Positions 1 through 5,802 of a stretch of DNA of 8,307 nt are shown here, piece by piece. Under the pieces are notes generated by a model that had not been told where the DNA came from, made no database searches, and saw only the letters and a program-made list of their open reading frames with translations. The stretch is from CAZQBY01 sp964592405 [NCBI: uncultured archaeon] (GTDB lineage Archaea > Altiarchaeota > Altiarchaeia > JAFGQM01). The position numbers were made by a program, and so were the translations under genes. Position 1 is the first letter of the stretch. Each line of letters starts with the position of its first letter. The stretch is from positions 84,429 through 92,735 of the forward strand of contig CAZQBY010000003.1 of assembly GCA_964592405.1 (NCBI GenBank). Reading direction: 5' to 3'.

Positions 1-1
1 G

Positions 2-817
2 AACTACGGGTTCGCTGAAGGCAACAACAGGGGGGCGGAGATTGCAAAGGGGGAGTACCTAGTGTTTCTGAACAATGATGTCGTGGTGCATGAGGAGTGG
101 TTAGGTGAGTTGGTTAAAGCTGCTATCAAAAACCCAAAGAGGATCTGTTCATCCCTTGGGCTGGACTATTACAGAAAAAACCGCATTTTGATTAGAGCGA
201 TAAGGAGGACTGTGTTTGGAGTCACTGTAGAAGCGGGCCGTGGAGCGCTGAGGTCCAAGAGTGTCCAATCGCTCGAAGAAACGTTTTTTCCGGTTGGTGC
301 CAGTATGCTAATAAGGGCGGATACATTTATAGAATTGGGTAGATATGATCCCTCATATTTTATGTACGATGAGGATGCGGCTCTTGGGTGGATAGCTTGG
401 CTATTGGGGTACGAGGTGGTTACGGTACCCTCGTCAATATACTGGCATAAGGTGGGGGCGTCGTCAGGAGGGCGGGGAACGATGGTTCACATCTATTATT
501 ATTTTAAAAATGCTATGAAAAATGTTTTGAAATACCCTGAGCTGCAGAATTCAGTGATCATGCTACTCTGGTTCCTTGTGGTTAAGAGTATATGTACGTC
601 CTTTGAGCTCATGCAGAGCAAAAGACCATCTCTAGTAGTCGAAGTCCTGAGGGCAATATACGACTTCGTTAAGGAGAGCCCCAAAATACTCAGGGAGAGG
701 AAAGCCATCCAGTTGAGGCGGGTAGTGTCAGACAAGCAATTGAGGGAGAAGGGCATATATCTAGGTTTTTCGGACAGTGTTAGGGGAGTTATAAGTCATT
801 TGTTTTCCGAAGAATAA
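2..817 (+). CDS. Family 2 glycosyltransferase, 3' part (5' end outside window)
   Basis: The reading frame is open from base 2, so the gene starts before the window; 271 residues are visible. It likely transfers a sugar from a nucleotide-sugar donor to a glycan or lipid acceptor at the membrane, as in cell-surface polysaccharide or N-glycan assembly. The visible part opens with the GT-A signature NYGFAEGNNRG, followed by LNND (D26), the NxD form of the metal-binding DxD motif. An FPVGASMLIR segment and YDED (E124, D125) match the acceptor-side 'ED' motif of WcaE/rhamnosyltransferase-like GT2 enzymes, and a WHK motif (H149) follows. The last ~110 residues contain a hydrophobic stretch (about VIMLLWFLVVKSI) and then a basic helical tail, suggesting membrane association. 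An in-frame GTG at base 62 lies inside the conserved fold and is not the start. The gene converges on the aminopeptidase gene. The sugar and acceptor cannot be told. Confidence 0.9.
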   Translation, partial: NYGFAEGNNRGAEIAKGEYLVFLNNDVVVHEEWLGELVKAAIKNPKRICSSLGLDYYRKNRILIRAIRRTVFGVTVEAGRGALRSKSVQSLEETFFPVGASMLIRADTFIELGRYDPSYFMYDEDAALGWIAWLLGYEVVTVPSSIYWHKVGASSGGRGTMVHIYYYFKNAMKNVLKYPELQNSVIMLLWFLVVKSICTSFELMQSKRPSLVVEVLRAIYDFVKESPKILRERKAIQLRRVVSDKQLREKGIYLGFSDSVRGVISHLFSEE

Positions 818-867
818 GGGGTCACGAGCTACCGAGACTAAGGTCGGAGTGATTCTCTGATTTTGGT

Positions 868-1758
868 TTATCCTCCCGTCGTCACCTCGCACCCATCGCT
901 GCCGACGATAATCGTGTGCTCCGTCTGGCTAACCAAGCCCCGCTCGGCTTCGTGCAGGACAGGGTAGCCATGCAGCGCGTCGCGCCTGACCAGCTCCCGC
1001 AGCGCCATCTTGAGCTTGAACTGGTTCATGTCCGAGAACCACCTCTCGGGGAAAGGCAAGCCATGCCTCTCGGCAGCCAGTTCCAGAACCTTCTTCCCCT
1101 CGGCCAGCCGCGTCGGCTTGAACTGCAGAAAGGAGTATATCTCCGTGCGGTTGCCTTCAACTACCCGCCCCCTGCCGCTGGTGGCGAACGGCTCTATGGC
1201 AAACGCCTGGCCCTCTTCAAGATGCTTGTCAAATGGAACCTTGATGTTGGGGATTGCCACGCCCGCGTGGAGGTCGTACTGCTTCAGCTCGTGGCCAGTG
1301 AGGTTCTCGATGGGCCTGAAGCCGCGCGCCCTTATGGCTTTCTCAATCGACTCGCCAATTTTTGATACAGACACGCCTGCGCGCACCGTATCTATGGCAG
1401 CCTTTAGCGCCTCCTCGCTCGCCTTCACAAGCTCCCCGTTCTCTCCCGAGAGGTCTATGGTGTAGGCGGTGTCCGCTATGTAGCCGTCTATGTGCGCGCC
1501 CAGGTCAATCGTAACAAGGTCTTTCTCGCCGAATGTCAACTCGTCCTTTGCGGACGGCGTGTAGTGGGCAGCCACGTCATTGAGCGAGATGTTGCAGGGG
1601 AAGGCGATTCCGGCACCCTTGTCCCTGAGCTTCTGTTCAATCTTCTCCGCCACGTCAAGCGCCCTAGCACCGGGCCTGATGAGCTTCCTGCTCCACTCCC
1701 TGACCTCAGCGGCTATCTTGCCGGCTTGCCTATATTTTTTCAGGGCCTCGGATTCCAT
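868..1758 (-). CDS. map: Methionine aminopeptidase, type II (archaeal)
   Basis: This cytosolic metalloprotease removes the initiator methionine from new proteins when the second residue is small. The 296-aa product is the usual length for archaeal enzymes (the Pyrococcus enzyme is 295). All five dimetal ligands can be placed: D85 (VTIDLGAH), D96 (GYIADTAYT), H156 (NLTGHEL), E189 (FAIEPFA) and E280 (SQTEHTI). H65 in NDVAAHYTPS is the substrate-side histidine and H164 lies in YDLHAG. The helical insert at about residues 210-270, between the last two motifs, defines the type II class. The ATG at 1758 begins a normal N-terminus (MESEALKKYRQAGKIA). A TATA-like box about 26 bases upstream suggests a leaderless mRNA. 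The gene is divergent from the membrane-protein gene and convergent with the glycosyltransferase gene. By eye its G+C is higher than that of the glycosyltransferase gene. Confidence 0.97.
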   Translation of the reverse strand: MESEALKKYRQAGKIAAEVREWSRKLIRPGARALDVAEKIEQKLRDKGAGIAFPCNISLNDVAAHYTPSAKDELTFGEKDLVTIDLGAHIDGYIADTAYTIDLSGENGELVKASEEALKAAIDTVRAGVSVSKIGESIEKAIRARGFRPIENLTGHELKQYDLHAGVAIPNIKVPFDKHLEEGQAFAIEPFATSGRGRVVEGNRTEIYSFLQFKPTRLAEGKKVLELAAERHGLPFPERWFSDMNQFKLKMALRELVRRDALHGYPVLHEAERGLVSQTEHTIIVGSDGCEVTTGG

Positions 1759-1780
1759 CGTGATTTTAGATGAGAATCAG

Positions 1781-1788
1781 ATAAATAG
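1781..1788 (-). promoter_or_regulatory. Probable TATA box for methionine aminopeptidase
   Basis: On the minus strand this reads ctatttat, centred about 26 bases before the ATG at 1758. That is the standard archaeal TATA-to-start distance, so the transcript probably begins at or next to the ATG. There is no Shine-Dalgarno-like sequence before this start. It shares a 72-base divergent promoter region with the membrane-protein gene. Confidence 0.55.
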
Positions 1789-1796
1789 GGTAATAT

Positions 1797-1806
1797 GTTT
1801 TTATAT
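1797..1806 (+). promoter_or_regulatory. Probable TATA box for the seven-helix membrane protein
   Basis: The sequence gtttttatat is centred about 29 bases before the ATG at 1831, as expected for a leaderless or nearly leaderless archaeal transcript. It argues against the in-frame ATG at 1795, which lies upstream of or inside the box and so could not be on the mRNA. Confidence 0.6.
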
Positions 1807-1830
1807 CCCACGCACTTAGACTTACACAAA

Positions 1831-2778
1831 ATGGCCAAAGAACCAATCCTCCACTTCAAAGCCTCCCGAGCTTTTATTGTGTGGCTGCTGATTTTGCTGG
1901 CCACTTTCATCTCGGCGATGCTGGTGCTGCTAACCTTGGGTACTGATTACGCCCCCAACCAGAACAAGTCACTCATAACCTCGCTTCTCCTTTTCGCTAT
2001 CTCTGCGGCGCTGTTCTGGAGCCTCAAACAGGGCGACAAGAAGCTCCTTATGTGGAGCGGGACCCTTGAGTTTATAATACTACTACTGCCGCTGCTGTCT
2101 TTCAATGCCCGGCCGGACTACCTACCCTATGAACTTCCCGCAATGTTTATCGTAGTATTCCCAGTCCTGTGGGTGATGCTACCGATAGGATTCTTCTACC
2201 TGCAGGAGAAGCAGGAGGAGAGGGCGAAGCTCTGGAAGTCGCTGGTCCTGCTGGCCGTGGTGGTGGGCGTACTGTGGGTGGCTTTTAGGCCATTTGGCTA
2301 TAGCTATTATGCTTGGGATTCCCTCACGCAGAGCGAGACCATCGTATACGCCTCTAACTGGGACGTGTTGGTGTTCATGTGGTCCATGCTCTTCCTGTTG
2401 CCTCTGGCGGTCTGGGCCTACGTCGAGAGGAGCCTGTCCGTGGGGAAGAGGAAAAAGAGTGGAGGATTAGTGGGTTTTGTGGAGAAGAACCTCGCCGAAG
2501 TCCTCTTGGTAGTGGTCATAATCATCCTGATCGCCGTGGGCTACCTGATGAACCATCCTTACGATTATTCCTATTATATGTGCGGCGACGGCATCTGCGA
2601 CCAGGAGGAGGTCGGTTGGTGCCCCGAGGACTGCGGCGGGAGTTGTGGTGATGGCATCTGTAGCTACGACGAGGAGTACTACGGTTCCTGCCCTGAGGAC
2701 TGCGGCGGGAGTTGTGGTGATGGCATCTGTAGCTACGACGAGGAGTACTACGGTTCCTGCCCTGAGGACTGCGGTTAG
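1831..2778 (+). CDS. Seven-helix membrane protein with extracellular Cys-rich CGDGIC/CPEDC repeats
   Basis: I do not recognise a named family for the membrane part. The 315-aa product has hydrophobic helices at about 14-36, 47-64, 72-91, 103-124, 137-152, 177-197 and 222-240. Charged loops (SLKQGDKK; QEKQEERAK; VERSLSVGKRKK) lie on one side and acidic/aromatic loops on the other, so by the positive-inside rule the N-terminus is cytoplasmic and the C-terminus outside. The outer tail has three repeats of CGDGIC-x(3)-EE-x(4-5)-CPEDC at about 251-268, 272-291 and 295-314. Each has four cysteines plus acidic side chains, which suggests disulfide-stabilised, possibly Ca-binding loops. Repeats 2 and 3 are identical in protein and DNA. 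I chose the ATG at 1831 because a TATA-like box lies 29 bases upstream and the 12 extra residues from an ATG at 1795 overlap that box. A sensor, anchor or adhesion role is speculation. Confidence 0.85.
   Translation: MAKEPILHFKASRAFIVWLLILLATFISAMLVLLTLGTDYAPNQNKSLITSLLLFAISAALFWSLKQGDKKLLMWSGTLEFIILLLPLLSFNARPDYLPYELPAMFIVVFPVLWVMLPIGFFYLQEKQEERAKLWKSLVLLAVVVGVLWVAFRPFGYSYYAWDSLTQSETIVYASNWDVLVFMWSMLFLLPLAVWAYVERSLSVGKRKKSGGLVGFVEKNLAEVLLVVVIIILIAVGYLMNHPYDYSYYMCGDGICDQEEVGWCPEDCGGSCGDGICSYDEEYYGSCPEDCGGSCGDGICSYDEEYYGSCPEDCG
2626..2774 (+). repeat. Exact 69-bp tandem duplication inside a coding region
   Basis: Bases 2626-2705 recur without change at 2695-2774, giving a period of 69 bp (23 codons) and about 2.2 exact copies. 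A diverged copy precedes them, covering the first CGDGIC unit from about 2578. Each unit encodes one Cys-rich repeat of the membrane protein. Lack of even silent differences points to a recent duplication or to homogenisation by recombination or slippage. Confidence 0.95.
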
Positions 2779-2807
2779 CACAAGCTGCGGAGGGATGGAG
2801 CCCACCT

Positions 2808-3491
2808 CTAGATGCTCTTAAGAATCTCCAGCAGCTCCTCCATGCGCTTGATCTCAAAGTCGGGTCGTTCCTGCAGACTCCGCGGCTTCTGATTCTTATA
2901 TCTGCCCCGCAGCAGCCGGACGGTCGTCATGCCCACCCTGTTGGCTCCCAGAATGTCCGTGTCCAGCCTGTCGCCCACATACACGCAGTCTTCAGGCATA
3001 ACCTCCAGTTCCTCACAGGCTTTCTCGAAAATAGCCGGATCTGGTTTCTCGACTCCTGCCTCCTCAGATACCACAACTGTGTCAAACATGTCCTGCAGGC
3101 CCAGCCTCACAAGCTTTTCCCACTGTTTGACAGCCAGTCCGTCAGTCACCACGCCCACCCTGTAACCGGAATTCTTAAGACGGGTCAAGGTCGGTATGGT
3201 ATCGTCATAAGGCTTGAGGTAAAGTCTCTTTGTATTATGATAGGCAACAACCCCGGCAGCCACTATTTTGTATTTGTCTCTGCGGTTGCCAACAAGCATG
3301 TCATAGTGCTTGTTAAAATTTGAGCCATATCTCCTTACTATCTCCTCCAGTTTCTCCATGCCCTCCTCCACCGTCATGGTCCAGTTGGCTGTCTTTATCA
3401 TGGCCTCGACGGCAGCTCTCCGGGCCATCTCCACCTGATAACTGCTGTTGTAGAGAACGTTGTCGATGTCGAAGAGAATAGCTTTTATCAT
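2808..3491 (-). CDS. HAD-superfamily phosphatase (subfamily IA, TIGR02253-like)
   Basis: This is a Mg-dependent small-molecule phosphatase of 227 aa. All four HAD motifs are visible: motif I FDIDNVLYN (nucleophile D8, acid/base D10), motif II VVTDG (T116), motif III EKPDP (K149) and motif IV VGDRLDTD (D174, D179). The helical cap lies at about residues 15-95 and includes VEMARRAAVEAM and RRYGSNF, which resemble the archaeal TIGR02253/PH1421 group. The substrate cannot be read from sequence; phosphoglycolate, sugar phosphates and nucleotides are known substrates of relatives. Motif I has NV where most relatives have DT, a change outside the catalytic aspartates. The gene converges on the membrane-protein gene with a 29-base gap and is divergent from the first KaiC-like gene. 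Its ATG lies within an 18-bp perfect palindrome. Confidence 0.92.
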   Translation of the reverse strand: MIKAILFDIDNVLYNSSYQVEMARRAAVEAMIKTANWTMTVEEGMEKLEEIVRRYGSNFNKHYDMLVGNRRDKYKIVAAGVVAYHNTKRLYLKPYDDTIPTLTRLKNSGYRVGVVTDGLAVKQWEKLVRLGLQDMFDTVVVSEEAGVEKPDPAIFEKACEELEVMPEDCVYVGDRLDTDILGANRVGMTTVRLLRGRYKNQKPRSLQERPDFEIKRMEELLEILKSI

Positions 3492-3507
3492 CGCATAATT
3501 ATGCGAT
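3490..3507. promoter_or_regulatory. 18-bp perfect palindrome over the HAD phosphatase start codon
   Basis: The sequence atcgcataattatgcgat is identical to its reverse complement. It covers the first two bases of the HAD start codon (minus strand) and the 16 bases before it. If that transcript is leaderless, the palindrome spans the transcription start, a position suited to an operator for a dimeric repressor. It is also about 30 bases upstream of the candidate TATA box of the KaiC-like gene on the other strand. The function is inferred only from symmetry and position. Confidence 0.45.
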
Positions 3508-3537
3508 ATGCAATGAAAAATCAGTCAAAGAACAGTG

Positions 3538-3545
3538 TTTTTAAT
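3538..3545 (+). promoter_or_regulatory. Possible TATA box for the first KaiC-like gene
   Basis: The sequence tttttaat is centred about 36 bases before the ATG at 3577, predicting a leader of roughly ten bases. It is a weaker match and less well spaced than the other boxes in the window. The aggg near 3563-3566 is at best a poor ribosome-binding site. Confidence 0.35.
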
Positions 3546-3576
3546 CCTTGTCATATTAAAATAGGGATTATTCAAA

Positions 3577-4314
3577 ATGGACAGAATCACAAGCGGAATT
3601 CACGGCCTTGATGAGCTGATAGGTGGCGGTTTCCTGCCTGGGAGGACTGTACTGCTCTCGGGAGCAGCAGGAACAGGAAAGACCACTTTCGGACTGCAGT
3701 TCATATGTGAAGGTGCCAAGAACGGAGAACCGGGTGTGATACTAAGCCTAGAGGAAGACCCCGGGATGTGGAGGGAAGACATGAAGAACTTTGGCTATGA
3801 CCTTGAAGAGCTGGAGCAGATGAACCTGATAAGGATTATAGATGCCTCATTGACTAAGATAGGATTGCAGAGCGACGAGAAGTTCTCCCTTTCTCCACAG
3901 GACTTTGATATGAACAGGATACTCTCCAAAATAATAGTCGAGGCCAAAGGTATGGAGGCAAAACGGGTTTTGATAGATTCCCTACCTGCTCTGGACATTC
4001 TCTACGAGGGGAATAAAGAGAAGGTCAGATCGGAGATACTGAAGCTGAACTATATCCTCAAAGCCAATAATCTGACCGCAGTCCTGATATCAGAGATCGG
4101 CGAGGAGAACGGCGGATCTTATTCTCCCCACGGTGTGGAGGGTTACATTGTAGACACGGTAATAACGCTACACTATCTGACCCTTGGGAGCCAGAGCGGC
4201 CGGACTCTGGTCATAAGGAAGATGAGGGGATCGGCCCACAGTGAAAATATCCACCCGATAGAGTTCGTGAAGGGTAGGGGTATAATAGTGAAGAAGGTCG
4301 AGGATACCATCTAA
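3577..4314 (+). CDS. KaiC-like RecA-family ATPase (single KaiC domain)
   Basis: A 245-aa single-domain member of the archaeal KaiC-like/RadA ATPases, which usually hydrolyse ATP as rings. Visible motifs are the N-terminal family signature SGIHGLDELIGGGFLPG (6-22), Walker A GAAGTGKT (29-36), the glutamate pair in SLEED (E59, E60) that follows the first strands in KaiC proteins, Walker B RVLIDS (D134) and the KaiC-type RKMRGSAHS (214-222). The length fits one domain, half of cyanobacterial KaiC. It lacks the N-terminal HhH domain of RadA recombinase and has no archaellum genes beside it, so RadA and ArlH are unlikely. Archaeal KaiC-like proteins have been proposed to act as signalling hubs; no partner domain is fused here. 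The AIR-synthase-related gene follows on the same strand after 49 bases but seems to have its own TATA box. Confidence 0.93.
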   Translation: MDRITSGIHGLDELIGGGFLPGRTVLLSGAAGTGKTTFGLQFICEGAKNGEPGVILSLEEDPGMWREDMKNFGYDLEELEQMNLIRIIDASLTKIGLQSDEKFSLSPQDFDMNRILSKIIVEAKGMEAKRVLIDSLPALDILYEGNKEKVRSEILKLNYILKANNLTAVLISEIGEENGGSYSPHGVEGYIVDTVITLHYLTLGSQSGRTLVIRKMRGSAHSENIHPIEFVKGRGIIVKKVEDTI

Positions 4315-4320
4315 CACCAA

Positions 4321-4328
4321 TTTTTATA
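4321..4328 (+). promoter_or_regulatory. Probable TATA box for the AIR-synthase-related gene
   Basis: The sequence tttttata is centred about 39 bases before the ATG at 4364, predicting a leader of roughly 13 bases without a Shine-Dalgarno motif. The T-run begins 7 bases after the KaiC-like stop codon, so it could also help end that transcript. Confidence 0.5.
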
Positions 4329-4363
4329 GGGCCAGTGAAAAACCTTGCCAGTTACAGTAGAAG

Positions 4364-5254
4364 ATGGCAGATTCTGAATACGAGATAAGGCGGTGTATAG
4401 ACCATCTGGGCGAAACAAATGCTGTCAGAAGGATCTTCTGGCAGATGGACGCAAAGGTAAAAAACCTTATCGAGGGCATCCAGCAGGGCGACGACTGCAT
4501 AGTCATAGGTAAAAGCATTGTCAATATGGAAGGCCCCTATCCGATGAAGATAGGGATGAAAACCGGGCTTATCCATACCTGTTCAGACATAGTGGTAATG
4601 GGCGGCAGGCCTCTCTACGCCCTGAATGCCATGCAGGTGGAGTCTGTCCAACAGGCCGTGGAAGTTTCGAAAATGCTGAAGAAACAGAGTGATGGTATTG
4701 GAGTTCCCATCCTTGGTGGCAACACCCAGCTGGAGCACGGATTAAAGCCGTGCATCTCTTTTTGCATCTTTGGAGAGCTGATAGGTAGGAAACCCATACC
4801 AGACTCGGGTGCACAGCCGGGAAACAAGATGGTTATAATAGGTGGGCCGATAGAGGGGGAGATTGGAGAGCGGATACGTATAGCCAATGAGAAGTTTAGG
4901 ACATTCACTGAGGTTGTGGAGAGGGTCAGGATTTATGCAGCCAAGGATGCGTCCCGCGGCGGATGGTTCGGAAACCTGCTGGAGATGATGGTGAAGGCAC
5001 AGACAGGGTTCAGAATCACTTCCATACCATATCCCAGCTTTGGGAGGTATATGGGCAACTACATGACCTGCATAGATGATGAGGATGTTGAAAAGGTTGT
5101 GGAGATCGCCTCCAAATACGGCTGCCCTGTTTCACCCGTGGGTGAGGTTACAGAGAAGAAGGAGATTATCATGGGGAGAAAGAAGCTGATAAACAGCAGG
5201 AAAATGGTGGAGATTATACGCAAGACACCTTTTAAGAAACCAGTATTTGATTAA
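4364..5254 (+). CDS. AIR-synthase/SelD-superfamily protein (selenophosphate synthetase-related)
   Basis: A 296-aa member of the PurM/SelD/HypE/ThiL superfamily, enzymes that use ATP to phosphorylate or activate carbonyl, carboxylate or selenide groups. Visible blocks are GDDCIVIG (42-49, the ATP/Mg aspartates D43 and D44), CSDIVVMGGRPLYAL (73-87, equivalent to the SD-x-AMGG-x-P block), LGGNTQ (117-122, in place of the GGET/GGHT block) and AAKDASRGGWFGNLLEM (192-208). The last resembles the KDxSxxGxxG block of SelD-related and methanogenesis-marker-2-like proteins. The catalytic Cys/Sec of true SelD is not evident. Where relatives carry a metal-binding Asp after the DDAAV block, this protein has IVNMEG (N54). 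It is not an obvious PurM or ThiL, and its substrate is unknown. The ATG at 4364 fits the fold and the upstream TATA box. Confidence 0.82.
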   Translation: MADSEYEIRRCIDHLGETNAVRRIFWQMDAKVKNLIEGIQQGDDCIVIGKSIVNMEGPYPMKIGMKTGLIHTCSDIVVMGGRPLYALNAMQVESVQQAVEVSKMLKKQSDGIGVPILGGNTQLEHGLKPCISFCIFGELIGRKPIPDSGAQPGNKMVIIGGPIEGEIGERIRIANEKFRTFTEVVERVRIYAAKDASRGGWFGNLLEMMVKAQTGFRITSIPYPSFGRYMGNYMTCIDDEDVEKVVEIASKYGCPVSPVGEVTEKKEIIMGRKKLINSRKMVEIIRKTPFKKPVFD

Positions 5255-5281
5255 ATTGCTTCTTCCTAAATTGCTTCCTCC
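5252..5281. repeat. 15-bp tandem repeat at the end of the AIR-synthase-related gene
   Basis: Bases 5252-5266 and 5267-5281 are head-to-tail copies (taaattgcttcttcc and taaattgcttcctcc) with one mismatch. The first copy contains the gene's TAA stop. The pyrimidine-rich run could assist plus-strand termination in the 36-base gap before the convergent DUF35 gene. It is also possibly a chance small duplication. Confidence 0.7.
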
Positions 5282-5290
5282 TGAACAACT

Positions 5291-5698
5291 CTAATCAGCC
5301 AGTTTGAACTTATATCCGTACTGTATTATCCCGCCTTCCCTATCCTCGCTGATCCTGCGGAAGACTGATTCAACCCTCGAGCCTATTTTGATCTCCTCAT
5401 TCTTGCAATCGACTATCTGGGCAGTCAGCCGGGGACCCTCATCCAGCTCGACAATGGCCATTATGTAGGGCTTGTGAAGCTCAAATCCCTGAGGTGGAGC
5501 ATGTATTACTGTGTAGGAGTATACAGTCCCCTTTCCGCTGAATCTGCGTACCTCAAGCTTGCCCTGTCTTCTGCATTTCAGGCACAGGCTTCTGGATGGA
5601 AAGTAAAGCTCGCCACATGTCTTGCACTCCACTCCTTCCAGCCGGTGCCATTGTGATATATTGCGCCAATAACTCGCCTGACTCTTTGTATGTGGCAT
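5291..5698 (-). CDS. DUF35 zinc-ribbon/OB-fold acyl-CoA-binding protein
   Basis: The 135-aa product has the two DUF35 parts: an N-terminal rubredoxin-like zinc ribbon with C25-x2-C28 and C39-x2-C42 (ECKTCGELYFPSRSLCLKC), then an OB-fold at about 48-130 with the typical GTVYSYTVIHAPP and YIMAIVELDEGPRL strands. In archaea the DUF35 protein bridges acetoacetyl-CoA thiolase and HMG-CoA synthase and supplies a shared CoA site, the entry to the mevalonate route for isoprenoid lipids. That role is inferred here from family knowledge. The gene is not next to thiolase or HMG-CoA synthase genes in this window, which is unusual. Other DUF35 proteins assist unrelated thiolases, so a different partner is possible. 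The minus-strand ATG at 5698 is the only good start; no clear TATA box or Shine-Dalgarno motif precedes it. Confidence 0.9.
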   Translation of the reverse strand: MPHTKSQASYWRNISQWHRLEGVECKTCGELYFPSRSLCLKCRRQGKLEVRRFSGKGTVYSYTVIHAPPQGFELHKPYIMAIVELDEGPRLTAQIVDCKNEEIKIGSRVESVFRRISEDREGGIIQYGYKFKLAD

Positions 5699-5729
5699 TT
5701 CAAAACTGTTTTGGTTTGCTTGTACTTGT

Positions 5730-5762
5730 GTCTTGTTAGTTTGACAGTCTTGTTAGTTTGAC
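5730..5762. repeat. 16-bp direct repeat in the DUF35/nadC divergent promoter region
   Basis: The 16-mer gtcttgttagtttgac occurs at 5730-5745 and again at 5747-5762, identical and with a period of 17 bp. The second copy ends 8 bases before the nadC TATA-like box. The pair also covers the region where a DUF35 promoter would be expected. This placement suggests a regulator-binding site serving one or both genes, but no regulator is identified. Confidence 0.6.
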
Positions 5763-5769
5763 GAAAAGC

Positions 5770-5779
5770 ATATTTAAAT
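5770..5779 (+). promoter_or_regulatory. Probable TATA box for nadC
   Basis: The sequence atatttaaat is centred about 28 bases before the ATG at 5803, so the transcript should start at or just before that ATG. This rules against the upstream in-frame TTG at 5758, which would put the promoter inside the coding region. Confidence 0.6.
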
Positions 5780-5802
5780 CATATTTTGAGCTAACAATAC
5801 CA

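Noticed and set aside
818-867. Hairpin terminator between the glycosyltransferase and aminopeptidase genes
   Set aside because: I could not find a convincing inverted repeat or a strong T-run in these 50 bases.
916-1465. Plus-strand open frames of about 150 codons within the aminopeptidase gene
   Set aside because: They are antisense to an intact gene with every catalytic residue in place, and they resemble no family.
1795-1830. Upstream ATG start for the membrane protein
   Set aside because: It overlaps the TATA-like box, which is well spaced for the ATG at 1831, and the extra 12 residues precede a normal N-terminus.
2578-2774. CRISPR-like or minisatellite array
   Set aside because: The units are head-to-tail without unique spacers, keep a multiple-of-three period and encode regular protein repeats.
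2467-2857. Long minus-strand open frames across the Cys-repeat region
   Set aside because: They are repetitive, low-complexity translations antisense to the membrane protein. They stay open because of the 69-bp repeat and show no known motif.
3577-4314. RadA recombinase or archaellum ArlH
   Set aside because: It has no HhH domain as in RadA, and no archaellum genes are nearby; the motifs fit a generic KaiC-like ATPase.
5758-5802. TTG start for nadC
   Set aside because: The 15 extra codons run through the second direct repeat and the TATA-like box; the ATG at 5803 fits better.
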